From Aureimonas fodinaquatilis (GTDB taxonomy: Bacteria > Pseudomonadota > Alphaproteobacteria > Rhizobiales > Rhizobiaceae): a stretch of DNA of 64,000 nt. Under the pieces are notes generated by a model. The model was not told the origin of the DNA, made no database searches, and saw only the letters and a list, made by a program, of their open reading frames with translations. The stretch's first letter is position 1, and each line of letters starts with the position of its first letter. A program made the position numbers and the translations under genes. The stretch covers positions 62,001 to 126,000 of the forward strand of contig NZ_VTWH01000006.1 of assembly GCF_008369445.1 (NCBI RefSeq), written 5' to 3'. Positions 17,098-24,929 of this stretch are shown here, piece by piece.

Positions 17098-17904
17098 TTG
17101 GGTGGCCGAACCCTTGCGCGCACGCGAAGCGACCTTTCTGACTTTCTGATTCGGCACAGGGCGAAGCTCATGCCGGCTGATGTCGGATTGCCGACGACCG
17201 GCGGCCGCCGCACGCCGGGTTTGCGACGCGAAGAAGTCGCCCAGCGCGCCGGCATCGGCCTCACTTGGTATACATGGTTCGAGCAGGGTCGCGAAGTTCA
17301 GGTCTCGGAGAGCTTTCTGCTCAAGGTGGCGAAGGCGCTCCGGTTGGACGATGCGGAATGCAGCCGCCTTTTTCTGCTGGCGCACCGCCGTCCGCCACCC
17401 CCGGAAGCCTATCAGTGGCCGTCCGTGAGCCCCCTGATCCAACAGATGCTGGACGATCTCGCGGCTCGTCCAGCCTACGTGCTCAACCTGCGCTGGGATG
17501 TGATCGCGTGGAACGCAGCGGCCGACGATCTGTTCGGCTTCTCCGGTCGCGAGCAGGCGGATCGCAATGTCATGCGGATGGTCTTCGCCGATCCCGATAT
17601 GCGCTGTCGCCTGCCGGCATGGCAGGACGATGCGCTCAGACTGCTTGCGCAGTTCCGCGCGGACCTCGCTACGGCACCTGACGATCCCGCAATGCTCGCG
17701 CTGATTGACGAGTTGAAGAAGCTGTCGCCCGTCTTTCGACGCGGATTCGAGCAACCGGACATGGATGGCTACAGCCGCGGCGTCCGTGCCATCACTGCCC
17801 CTGACGGCAAACGTCTCGACTTCGCCCACGAGATGCTCATCGTGGATGAGCATCGGCACCTGCGCATGGTCGTCTATTTCGGTGCATCCGCATTAGATAA
17901 ATGA
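17098..17904 (+). CDS. MmyB-like XRE-family transcriptional regulator
   Basis: This 268-residue protein has an N-terminal helix-turn-helix (GLPTTGGRRTPGLRREEVAQ, GIGLTWYTWFEQGREVQVSE) and a C-terminal MmyB-like ligand-binding PAS-type domain (PAYVLNLRWDVIAWNAAADDL; DPDMRCRLPAW). The TTG at 17098 is preferred because AGGAG lies 7 bases upstream; the frame stays open to 16999. Family members typically regulate an adjacent oxidoreductase or transporter, here the divergent MFS pump. It is convergent with the relaxase gene. Confidence 0.88.
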   Translation: MGGRTLARTRSDLSDFLIRHRAKLMPADVGLPTTGGRRTPGLRREEVAQRAGIGLTWYTWFEQGREVQVSESFLLKVAKALRLDDAECSRLFLLAHRRPPPPEAYQWPSVSPLIQQMLDDLAARPAYVLNLRWDVIAWNAAADDLFGFSGREQADRNVMRMVFADPDMRCRLPAWQDDALRLLAQFRADLATAPDDPAMLALIDELKKLSPVFRRGFEQPDMDGYSRGVRAITAPDGKRLDFAHEMLIVDEHRHLRMVVYFGASALDK

Positions 17905-17937
17905 GTTACAGCTTGTGTGGCGCGGTCGTGAAGCGGA

Positions 17938-19992
17938 TCATATGCCCAACCCACGCTGCCGCCCCAATTGCCACGACACCGATCCGCCCTGCACGACGCT
18001 CATGACCTCGCGGCCGAGCTGGCGGTCGATAACCGGCCGCCACGGGACAAGGGTGAACTCATGGCTCTTTTCGACCACCACGAACTTGCCGCTGGATAGC
18101 TGCACGGTTCCAGTGAACTTGCCGCTGACGATCTCGCCATCAGTAGCTGCGCGGAAGGGCAAGCCTTTGCTCGTGGCAATCTCCGCGCCGATGCGGGCTA
18201 CTTCGCGCTCGCACAACGGGGCGAGAAGGTTGCGGCGGTAGCAGATGCGGCCGTCCCGCGCTCGGCTGGCGTCGCCCTGTCCGATATGTTGCTCGCGGCG
18301 CTGATCCATGGCCTCGCGCACCTCATGGCCGAAGCCGGTCGGGGCAAGGTCGGCGCTCTCGCCGTGGATAAGTCGCCGGTCCAGCCAGGTCGCGCCGTCC
18401 GATCCGATCTGCTTGCCTAGATCGACCGGGGAAAGGACGCGAACGCTGGCCTGCCGGTCGCGGCCGGCATCGTAATCAGCCGCGCGGCCGACCAGATCAT
18501 CGGGGATGCGCCATTGGTCGGCGTCGGTTCGCTCGACGATCCCGGCACGGCGCAATGCCTCCAGCCGGCGCACATGGGCATCGACATAGCCCTCGTAGTC
18601 ACCACCCGGAACGCGGCCCTCGAATTTCGCCTGCTCCAGATGACGGCTCGGCCGGTAGATGCCGTTTTCGGCGATGGCCGTGATGGTGCGGTCGGACGGC
18701 CGGGCTGCCGCTTCGGACGGGTCGATCTCTATGATACTGCCAATGCGGGCATCCTCCAGCCGCTCGGGCGCGATGCCGGCGATGTGGTGCGTCCGCCCGT
18801 CGATCCCGTCCACTACGATTGTCAGGTCCTCGCCCAACTCGTCGGACAGATGCTTGTCCACGAGGCGGCCGACAATGGGCGTCTCGGGCGCTCCTTCATG
18901 GATTTGGAAACTCATGGGGTCGCGTTCGCCGCCCTGCGGGCCGAGCGCCTTTTGCATGGTGCGGATAATGTCACCGCGCTCGCCAAGCTCGCGCAGGGCC
19001 GGTTCCATGTCCTTGCTCAATTCCCAGACGCCGGGCGCGTGCTCGGTCGCCAGCCCCATCTTCTCCAGCTTGGCGAGCCTGAGCACGCGCAGCGTCCGCT
19101 CGAACTGCCGTTTCGGCTCTGCCGGTTCATGGCGCAGGTCGAGGAAACGGGCATCAGCTTCCTCGGACATGGCGCGGTCGATCCGAGTGAAACGGTCTTG
19201 GTCGATTTCGGCCGACAGCTTGCGGGTCTGCTCGATCTCGGTCACGGGGCCGAGTTCCAGACTGGCAAGCTCGCTGGCGCGTTCGCGCAGGCCGGCGGAA
19301 AGGTAGTCGCCGTTGATGACTAGATCCCCGCCCATGTCGTCGCGACCGTTGACGATGACATGCACATGGGGATGGCCGGTGTTGTAGTGGTTTACGGCGA
19401 CCCAATCGAGTTTTGTGCCGAGGTCGGCTTCCACCTGTTTCATGAAATCGCGGGTGTAGGCCGTGAGGTCCAATAGCTCCGCGCTGTCTTCCGGCGAGAC
19501 GATGAGCCTGAATTGGTGGCGGTCGTTCTTGCCGCGATCAAGGAAGGCGTCGCCATCGGAGCGGTCTTCATGGGCCGAATAGAGCTGGCCACGCTCGCCA
19601 TCGCGCGAGGTTCCGTCGCGCTGGACATAGCGCAGATGCGCGCGGGCACGGCCGCCCTTCCATGCGGCCCTGACGCTGCGCTGCTTGACGATCACGCGGC
19701 GGCTTCCGGGCTGCCGGTGATGCCATTGGCCGGATATGTTCCGGGCGCGCACGAAGCTCGCGCCCCGGCCGCGCTTCACACCCTTGCCACTGGTGACCAC
19801 GGCGCGGGAACGGCCCGGCGATGACGGGCGGGCGGATGACGGCATGGAAGGATCGCGGGAGGCCGCTGCCTGATGCTGCCGGGCGATCTTCCTGACCTGC
19901 GTGAAAAAGCTCTTGGTCTTACCGGCCTTCGGCGTGTCGGATCGGATGCGACCGGGCTTCGGGCGGAAGCGGTTTTCGTCGTCGGCGCTCAT
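17938..19992 (-). CDS. Relaxase, DUF3363 / VirD2-like (RlxS-type)
   Basis: This 684-residue DNA-nicking relaxase starts conjugative transfer at oriT. The MOB histidine motif is clear: VNHYNTGHPHVHVIVNGRDD at about residues 200-219, preceded by the VirD2-type RLIVSPEDSAELLDLTAYTR block. The C-terminal half is the DUF3363 region (FQIHEGAPETPIVGRLVDKH; GDYEGYVDAHVRRLEALRRAG). The ATG at 19992 begins MSADDENRFRPKPGRI. This relaxase type accompanies TraG/Trb channels in rhizobial ICEs. Confidence 0.92.
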   Translation of the reverse strand: MSADDENRFRPKPGRIRSDTPKAGKTKSFFTQVRKIARQHQAAASRDPSMPSSARPSSPGRSRAVVTSGKGVKRGRGASFVRARNISGQWHHRQPGSRRVIVKQRSVRAAWKGGRARAHLRYVQRDGTSRDGERGQLYSAHEDRSDGDAFLDRGKNDRHQFRLIVSPEDSAELLDLTAYTRDFMKQVEADLGTKLDWVAVNHYNTGHPHVHVIVNGRDDMGGDLVINGDYLSAGLRERASELASLELGPVTEIEQTRKLSAEIDQDRFTRIDRAMSEEADARFLDLRHEPAEPKRQFERTLRVLRLAKLEKMGLATEHAPGVWELSKDMEPALRELGERGDIIRTMQKALGPQGGERDPMSFQIHEGAPETPIVGRLVDKHLSDELGEDLTIVVDGIDGRTHHIAGIAPERLEDARIGSIIEIDPSEAAARPSDRTITAIAENGIYRPSRHLEQAKFEGRVPGGDYEGYVDAHVRRLEALRRAGIVERTDADQWRIPDDLVGRAADYDAGRDRQASVRVLSPVDLGKQIGSDGATWLDRRLIHGESADLAPTGFGHEVREAMDQRREQHIGQGDASRARDGRICYRRNLLAPLCEREVARIGAEIATSKGLPFRAATDGEIVSGKFTGTVQLSSGKFVVVEKSHEFTLVPWRPVIDRQLGREVMSVVQGGSVSWQLGRQRGLGI

Positions 19993-20314
19993 GGGCGCGA
20001 CTCCAGCGAAAACCGCCGAAAACAGGCCGATATGGGCCTATGGTGCCGCTCGAAACCCTGCAAAGCCAAGGCTTTGCGCGAAATCGCGGCACCCGGTCCC
20101 TCAAAACCATGGTGCCGGAACCGGGCACCTAACCAGTGTGCAGACAACAATAATTTCCAGAAGCGGCCCGACATGGTGCCGTCTTCTTTAATCTTGCCCT
20201 CCGCCCTTTCTGCCTTTTCTGCCTTTTCTGCCTCTCCTGCCGGGAATCCAGCCGGGCAAAAACCTGCCTGACTGGATGCTGAAACCAGCGTCGCCGAGCG
20301 CGGGAACGCCGCTC
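19993..20314. other. Relaxase upstream region with inverted and tandem repeats (candidate oriT)
   Basis: No convincing gene is seen in these 322 bases. They hold three ATGGTGCCG words, an inverted repeat GGTGCC-N7-GGCACC near 20112-20130, a run of 9-base CT-rich repeats (GCCTTTTCT type) at about 20208-20240, and the left arm of a perfect 9-bp hairpin. The position next to the relaxase gene is where oriT often lies. No nic consensus is certain. Confidence 0.35.
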
Positions 20315-20327
20315 TCATGGCGTTCCC
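20302..20327. repeat. Perfect 9-bp inverted repeat at the transglycosylase stop
   Basis: GGGAACGCC (20302-20310) and GGCGTTCCC (20319-20327) flank an 8-base loop containing the stop codon of the transglycosylase gene (20315-20317). No T-run follows on the minus strand, so it is a weak terminator candidate; RNA stabilisation or a transfer-origin hairpin is also possible. Confidence 0.6.
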
Positions 20328-21247
20328 CCATCGCTAGCGCTCGCCACGAAAATGCCGCCGTCCTGCGGCTCCGCACGGGCGGGGCCGCGCGCCGGAACGG
20401 CAGCGCGGCCGTCGCCTGATTGCGCCTCGGACGGCGGCGCGGCGGCAGCCCGCGTGTCGGCCGGGCGCATGACGAAAAGCGGTGCGTCGCGCCAATCGGG
20501 CGGCGATGCCGGTGGTTGCAACAGCGCATCCGATGGAGCTGTGCCGCCGAGGATCGGCGCAAGCGCAGCGACATAGGCGCGCGTCTCGGCCGGCAGGGTG
20601 CGGCCGGCCGAAAGGTATTCGTCATAGCGGCCGGAACCGGCATTGTAAGCCGCCAGCATCGCCGGGACATTGCCGTAGCGGTCGAACATTTCGCGCAGAT
20701 AGGCCGTGCCTGCGAGGATGTTTTCACGGGGGTCGTAGGGATCGCGGCCGAGACCATAACGGCCGCGTAGTTCGGTCCATGTGCTGGGCATCACCTGCAT
20801 CAATCCCATCGCCCCGGCCGACGAAACCGCCCGCACGTCGCCCGCGCTCTCGGCGCGCAGGACCGCGATGATCCAATGCTCCGGCATACCGAAACGCTGC
20901 GCCGCTTCGGCGATGTGGGCCGCGTAGGGATGAGCGGCGGCCGGACGCTCGACGGGCGCGGATTGCGCGGCCGCGACGCCCGATCCGGCGCAGACGGAAA
21001 GCGCGCCGGCCAGTATCAAGACGGCATAATGCCATGCAGTCTTGTCTCCGCTTCGACACCAGCCTGCCAGCGTGCTCGCTGCGGTCAAGGGCAAGGCGCA
21101 AGCGCCGGCCGATGGCCGCCCCTGACCTTCGCTGCGCGCGCCGGCCGTCCGGTCGCCGAGCGGGACGGAGGGATGAGACGGCTTTTCCGCGAACAAAGGG
21201 ATGACGATCTTGGACCGGATGGCGGGCCGGACACGCGGGGCCGTCAT
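20315..21247 (-). CDS. Lytic transglycosylase (conjugation-associated)
   Basis: This 310-residue protein has an internal signal-like segment (AVLILAGALSVCAGSGVAAA, about residues 77-96) and an SLT domain: HWIIAVLRAESAGDVRAVSS with the catalytic Glu, then GAMGLMQVMPSTW and MLAAYNAGSGRYDEYL. Such VirB1-like enzymes open peptidoglycan for the secretion channel. The ATG at 21247 overlaps the DUF736 stop by one base (TAATG). The N-terminus is longer than usual, so a start closer to the hydrophobic segment remains possible. Confidence 0.9.
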   Translation of the reverse strand: MTAPRVRPAIRSKIVIPLFAEKPSHPSVPLGDRTAGARSEGQGRPSAGACALPLTAASTLAGWCRSGDKTAWHYAVLILAGALSVCAGSGVAAAQSAPVERPAAAHPYAAHIAEAAQRFGMPEHWIIAVLRAESAGDVRAVSSAGAMGLMQVMPSTWTELRGRYGLGRDPYDPRENILAGTAYLREMFDRYGNVPAMLAAYNAGSGRYDEYLSAGRTLPAETRAYVAALAPILGGTAPSDALLQPPASPPDWRDAPLFVMRPADTRAAAAPPSEAQSGDGRAAVPARGPARAEPQDGGIFVASASDGGTP

Positions 21248-21579
21248 TACTCGTCCTCGACTTTCCGGGGGTGCTTCCAGCGCAGCGTCCAGACGGAAGG
21301 ATCGTCGTTGGACTGGAAAAGCTTGGCCCGGGTTGGGAACGGGAAGATCGGTCCCTCCAACCTCATTGACACGAAGTTGCCGGCATTTTCGCTGGAGTCT
21401 TTCCATGCGGGGCCGGCGTCCGGCCCGTCCTCGCTATCGAGGCGCACGCGATAGTCGGGTGCGTTTTTCACGTCGCTCGGCTTGGCCGGGACGATGAACA
21501 GCTTTTCGTGGAGGCCGAACGAATGAAGCTCCCCGGCATAGCCGGTTTCGGTGCGGGTGAAGGTGTCTATTTCTGCCAT
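21247..21579 (-). CDS. DUF736 family protein
   Basis: This 110-residue protein starts MAEIDTFTRTETGYAGELHS and ends FPFPTRAKLFQSNDDPSVWTL-type sequence, the DUF736 pattern. DUF736 genes are found in alphaproteobacterial ICE operons between traF and the transglycosylase or relaxase, but their function is unknown. Start supported by AGGAGATTTCC before the ATG at 21579. Confidence 0.88.
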   Translation of the reverse strand: MAEIDTFTRTETGYAGELHSFGLHEKLFIVPAKPSDVKNAPDYRVRLDSEDGPDAGPAWKDSSENAGNFVSMRLEGPIFPFPTRAKLFQSNDDPSVWTLRWKHPRKVEDE

Positions 21580-21614
21580 GGAAATCTCCTGTGGTTGGCT
21601 TTCGGGGGATGGTT

Positions 21615-22160
21615 TCAGTGCGTCGGCGCGCGCCACTCGTAGCGGCCGACGCCTTCCTCATCGGTCCAGAGCGGGACCGCTCGACCGATGACGGAAGCTG
21701 CGGGAGTGAGTCCGAAGTAGCGGCCGTCGAGGCTGTCGCGGACTTTCCAATTCATGAGGAAAAGCTGGTCGTCGCCGATGACGCGGCAGCCCTGCCACAC
21801 GGGCAGATCGCGGCCGAGGCTGTCGCGCTCCAGCGCCTCGCCCATCTCGATCCCGTTCACCGTGATCGTGGATCGCAAGCGACAAACCCACTGTCCCGGC
21901 AGGCTGACGACGCGCTTCAACAGCGGGAGGCCGCGCGCGACATAGCCGCGCTCGACCATGAAGCCGGCGAGCGGTTGGGGCGGCATGACGGCGACCAGTT
22001 CGGATACCTCGATCCGCTCGGCCGGCTCGACGGTGTAGAAGCCGATGGGTGCGCTGGCCGTCGCGTTCCAGATGAGTTTCACGGGCCAATCGACGGCGCT
22101 GGCGGCGGCGATGCCGATGACGGCGAGCGCCGTCACCGTGAGGGTGCGGCGGCGCGTCAT
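21615..22160 (-). CDS. traF: TraF-like S26 signal peptidase
   Basis: This 181-residue membrane-anchored peptidase has an N-terminal helix (LTVTALAVIGIAAASAVDW), the catalytic Ser region SAPIGFYTVEP (about residue 37) and the Lys region LLKRVVSLPGQWVC (about residue 81). In IncP conjugation TraF matures and cyclises the TrbC pilin, which fits the trbC here. It overlaps the DUF2840 gene by 4 bp. Confidence 0.93.
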   Translation of the reverse strand: MTRRRTLTVTALAVIGIAAASAVDWPVKLIWNATASAPIGFYTVEPAERIEVSELVAVMPPQPLAGFMVERGYVARGLPLLKRVVSLPGQWVCRLRSTITVNGIEMGEALERDSLGRDLPVWQGCRVIGDDQLFLMNWKVRDSLDGRYFGLTPAASVIGRAVPLWTDEEGVGRYEWRAPTH

Positions 22161-22675
22161 GGCTCGATCCTACGGCGATGAAGCCAAGCGGCATGTCGCT
22201 CGGGCGTGTAGGCGTGCGGCTCCAGATTGGCCGTCAAACGGTTGTGGACATGCCGCCAGTGTTCCGGCGAGGCGTCTGCCGCATCGAGGCCGAGCGATTC
22301 CACGGCGTCGATGGCGGCAAGCGCACGCTGCACCTTGGGCCAGCTATCGAGGCGCAACAGGATTTCGCCGCCGGGGCGCACGAAAGGCAAAGTCTGGAAC
22401 GGCTCGCCGCGACCGATGGCGCCCACAATGTCGATGCGCGAAACGACAGTGCCGTGCCCGCCAGATGCCCATCGGACGAAGGCGAAGACGCTGCCCGGCG
22501 CGAAGCCGACGACGCTGCGGCGGCGGTCGATGATCTGCTCGTAGCTCTTGCGGCCGAAGCGTATCCAGTGCTCGATGTGGCGTTTCTCGAAGGTCAGCTC
22601 GACCAATGTGGTGGAGGGCGCAGGCCCGTCCGGCAGCGCACGGCCGTGCGCGCTACGATGGGCGCGACGGGTCAT
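22157..22675 (-). CDS. DUF2840 family protein
   Basis: This 172-residue protein has the DUF2840 sequence TLVELTFEKRHIEHWIRFGR, then FAPGSVFAFVRWASGGHGTV and GGEILLRLDSWPKVQRAL. It is a conserved ICE gene of unknown role, always near traF and parA. Here it follows the repA-like gene after only 61 bp; the parA gene usual at this position is missing. Confidence 0.88.
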   Translation of the reverse strand: MTRRAHRSAHGRALPDGPAPSTTLVELTFEKRHIEHWIRFGRKSYEQIIDRRRSVVGFAPGSVFAFVRWASGGHGTVVSRIDIVGAIGRGEPFQTLPFVRPGGEILLRLDSWPKVQRALAAIDAVESLGLDAADASPEHWRHVHNRLTANLEPHAYTPERHAAWLHRRRIEP

Positions 22676-22736
22676 TGTGCGTCTCCGGCGATGTGCTGGT
22701 GGCGGTTGCGCGCGTGCGCTGCTTCAACGGCGGGCG

Positions 22737-23813
22737 TCATGGCTCGCCGCTCCCGGCAGAACCGGCACCACGCTTCGCCTGCGCGCGCGTCAAAGAAAAA
22801 GAGTTAGATTCTCTGTTAGATAAGTTAGCGGTCGGATTCCGCTTTTCAGACCAAAGCGTTAGCTGCGGTTCGTGCGCCTGATGTGCCGATAGTGGTGCGC
22901 CTGATGTGCCGATACCCCGTGCGCCTGATCTGCCGATGGCATTAACAGGGTTATCAACAGTGCTTGTTGACGAATTATCGGGGCGGATGCGCAGCAGCTC
23001 GCGGCCGTTTTCCCGCTCGATCTGGAGCAGGTAACCGGGAAGCTGCTGGCGGGCCGCGATCCGGCGCAGGTCGAGCGCGAAGTCAGACGGCCGCGCTAGG
23101 CTGCCGGATTTCTGATGAAGGTGCGCGACCTCGAAAATCCAGCCATGGCGCTGGTGCCCGGCGTGCTTTCTGGCGACGCGGTAAAGCCAGCGCTCGATGC
23201 CGCCAGTCAGCCGGAAATACGCCGGGTCGATGGTCAGGACCAGCGAACGGTCGATGACGCTGTTGTGGAACCATTCGGGCAGGACAAACTCCATGCCCTC
23301 CACGCGGCCCGCGCGCGTCGTCATTTCCTCCCACTCGTTGATCCATGAGAATTGCCGGCGACGCCAATGCGGGCCGTTGCGGATGGTGGTGGCGATGACG
23401 GTCGATTGCAGCCGCGCCAGCGCGGATTTCAGAAGTCAATATTGGTGATTGCCGGTCGGGCGTCCGATGGCGCGCAGCAGATGGTAGGGCGTGAACCGGA
23501 CGAAGCGCGACGTGGTGAGGCCGCTGTTCTCGGCCGCGACGATCTGCGAGGCCGCCCATATCAGCACGTCGGCGTCCCATATGGTCGCCATGCCGTGCTC
23601 GGGCATCCCGAACACCTGCACCTCTATGTCGGCGGCCTTGTAGAGAATCGGCTTGGTGCGCGGGGTCTTCGCCAGCGAGAAAAACGGCCGTTCCATCAAA
23701 TCGCGCTGGTCGCGCGGCGGCGCATCGCCCGTTGCGACCACGAAGGGGTCCAGGCGGCTGCGCTCGCTGTCCTCGGTCGGCTGCGCGTGGTTGTGGTCAT
23801 CCTCGCGCAGCAT
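22737..23813 (-). pseudogene. repA-like replication initiator interrupted by an in-frame TGA
   Basis: The reading frame from 23813 runs 125 codons (to FTPYHLLRAIGRPTGNHQY), hits TGA at 23438-23436, and continues in the same frame with LLKSALARLQSTVIATTIRN, then RRRQFSWINEWEE and the C-terminal half to 22737. This is the plasmid/ICE RepA (RPA family) sequence, so the stop replaces one codon rather than shifting the frame; CGA to TGA is a one-step change. An internal ATG at 23324 could give a 195-residue C-terminal fragment. The gene directly follows the AlpA-like gene. TGA read-through cannot be excluded. Confidence 0.85.
22872..22938. repeat. Three iteron-like direct repeats
   Basis: A 20-base unit (GTGCGCCTGATGTGCCGATA) occurs at 22872-22891 and 22895-22914 without mismatch, and at 22919-22938 with two mismatches, in 23- and 24-base steps. 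They lie inside the 3' part of the repA-like frame, close to a TTATCAACAG word resembling a DnaA box (22951-22960). Iterons for RepA binding are a reasonable inference. Confidence 0.6.
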
Positions 23814-24083
23814 CTAGCGCTCGTTCCGTTCTTGGGGTGTGAGCGGACGTGCGGGGAAGACGGTGCCGGCGGTCTTGTCTCGGGTGGATTTACGTTCGCC
23901 GACCGCGCTCCAGTCCTCCAGATCGCGGACGGTGTAGAGGACGCGACCGCCGACCTTGCGATAGGTCGGGCCGGTGCCGTAGGTGCGATGTTTCTCAAGG
24001 GTTCGGATGGATATGCCGAGGAACCGCGCGGCTTCCTTGGTGCGCAACAGGCGCGGCGGCAGGCCCGCAAGCGGGTTAGGCAT
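23814..24083 (-). CDS. AlpA/MerR-type excisionase-like HTH protein (RdfS-like)
   Basis: This 89-residue protein contains the winged helix RLLRTKEAARFLGISIRTLE, then HRTYGTGPTYRKVGGRVLYT, the AlpA pattern. In ICEMlSymR7A of Mesorhizobium, the AlpA-like RdfS acts as recombination directionality factor for excision; this gene heads the repA-DUF2840-traF-relaxase unit and may play that part. The start has a perfect GGAGGTGAT Shine-Dalgarno. The repA-like frame begins at the next base after its stop. The RdfS role is inferred. Confidence 0.8.
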   Translation of the reverse strand: MPNPLAGLPPRLLRTKEAARFLGISIRTLEKHRTYGTGPTYRKVGGRVLYTVRDLEDWSAVGERKSTRDKTAGTVFPARPLTPQERNER

Positions 24084-24128
24084 GGATCACCTCCAGTCGG
24101 ATTTGGGCTGCCTGGGGAGGCAGCGGAC

Positions 24129-24197
24129 TGTGGCGAACCATGGCGAGGGATCGGCGGCGCGTAGCGTGCCGCATTTGCGCTTATGCGCTGGCGGCAC
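24129..24197 (-). promoter_or_regulatory. Conserved upstream element, copy B
   Basis: This is the counterpart of 254-326: GGCGAACCATGG at the left and a 37-base block at 24161-24197 differing by one base, with the same GTGCCGC/GCGGCAC inverted repeat. It lies 46-114 bp upstream of the AlpA-like gene. The block is a candidate promoter or activator site shared by two ICE operons 24 kb apart. Confidence 0.6.
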
Positions 24198-24238
24198 CCC
24201 TCCGGCTGTCTAGCTGGTATCGGTTGTTTCTACCGTGC

Positions 24239-24255
24239 GCCCCAAAACTTGGGGC
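24239..24255. terminator. Short hairpin between the XRE gene and the AlpA-like gene
   Basis: GCCCCAA and TTGGGGC pair perfectly around a 3-base loop. It lies 20 bp after the XRE regulator stop on the minus strand, so it may end that transcript before the AlpA-like operon begins. There is no T-run, which makes the terminator call tentative. Confidence 0.4.
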
Positions 24256-24275
24256 TTGAACTTCGAGGTTACCAG

Positions 24276-24506
24276 TTACGCCGGCTTGCAGGTCTTTTTC
24301 AGCAGTTCGGTGGGATCGATTTCAAGGGCGTCGGCGATTTGGCCAAGCACAGTTACACTGGCGGAAACGTCGGCTCGTTCGATTGCGCCGACATAGCGCA
24401 TACTCAGGCCCGCGCGATCCGCGAGTTCTTCTTGCGTCAGCTTCTTATCATGACGTATTCGACGCAGATTTCTCGCCATGATCTCCTTGAGATCCATGAG
24501 ATCCAT
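24276..24506 (-). CDS. XRE-family regulator (QseC-like controller)
   Basis: This small helix-turn-helix protein has 76 residues (LTQEELADRAGLSMRYVGAI at residues 24-43, then SASVTVLGQIADALEIDPTEL), resembling restriction controller proteins. An ATG at 24479 preceded by AAGGAG is an alternative start. It is divergent from the DUF2285 gene at 24623, with a perfect 35-bp palindrome between them. That arrangement is the one reported for qseC-qseM in ICEMlSymR7A, where QseC controls the antiactivator gene. The name is inferred from architecture. Confidence 0.8.
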   Translation of the reverse strand: MDLMDLKEIMARNLRRIRHDKKLTQEELADRAGLSMRYVGAIERADVSASVTVLGQIADALEIDPTELLKKTCKPA

Positions 24507-24524
24507 GAAGAGATGGAAACCAGC

Positions 24525-24559
24525 ATAGGAACGATCCTTCTAGGAAGGATCGTTCCTAT
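24525..24559. promoter_or_regulatory. Perfect 35-bp palindromic operator
   Basis: Sixteen bases (ATAGGAACGATCCTTC, 24525-24540) and their exact reverse complement (24544-24559) flank a 3-base TAG centre. The site lies 18 bp upstream of the XRE start and 63 bp upstream of the divergent DUF2285 gene. It is the likely operator of the XRE protein. Confidence 0.85.
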
Positions 24560-24622
24560 TCGTGCCTGATCATGCTACTCACAGAGTGACTGTCGGAATT
24601 GTTGCATCGAAAGGTGGGGCTT

Positions 24623-24910
24623 GTGCAGGAACATCTCGAACTCGATCCCGATGTGGATGACGAAGCGCCGACCGGCAACGCCATAACCGTCTATGACGAA
24701 CGGCATTTCGTGACCTATCTGCGACTTCTCGATGCGAAGGCCGAGGGCGCAGACTGGAAGGAAGTCGCGCAAATCGTGCTGCATCGCGATCCGGTGGCCG
24801 AAGAACTTCAGACACGCCGTTGCTGGCAAAGCCATGTCGAACGCGCGCAATGGCTTTCGCGCGAGGGCTATCGAAAGATTCTGGAGCAGGAGGCAGCCAA
24901 CAAGGCGTGA
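24623..24910 (+). CDS. Stand-alone DUF2285 protein (QseM-like antiactivator)
   Basis: This 95-residue protein reads VQEHLELDPDVDDEAP at its start and contains YDERHFVTYLRLLDAKAEGA and WLSREGYRKIL, the short DUF2285 form found beside ICE excision genes. In ICEMlSymR7A, QseM is a DUF2285 protein that binds and blocks TraR and FseA. The GTG at 24623 is preferred because AAAGGTGGGG precedes it; the frame stays open to a TTG at 24599. It is one of very few plus-strand genes in the ICE core and is convergent with the FseA-type pair. Confidence 0.75.
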   Translation: MQEHLELDPDVDDEAPTGNAITVYDERHFVTYLRLLDAKAEGADWKEVAQIVLHRDPVAEELQTRRCWQSHVERAQWLSREGYRKILEQEAANKA

Positions 24911-24929
24911 GGTCAAAGGCCGAGAACGA

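Noticed and set aside
15442..17859. 805-residue version of the MFS gene starting at 17859
   Set aside because: The extra 283 residues overlap the divergent MmyB-like regulator and do not look like protein; the ATG at 17010 has a good ribosome site.
20208..20240. Tandem 9-base CT-rich units considered as a CRISPR-like array
   Set aside because: The units are too short, have no spacers and no cas genes lie nearby; a simple tandem repeat is sufficient.
19989..20318. Minus-strand frame of 109 codons between relaxase and transglycosylase
   Set aside because: It is generated by the tandem repeat (EAEKAEKAERAE) and has no recognisable family or start signal.
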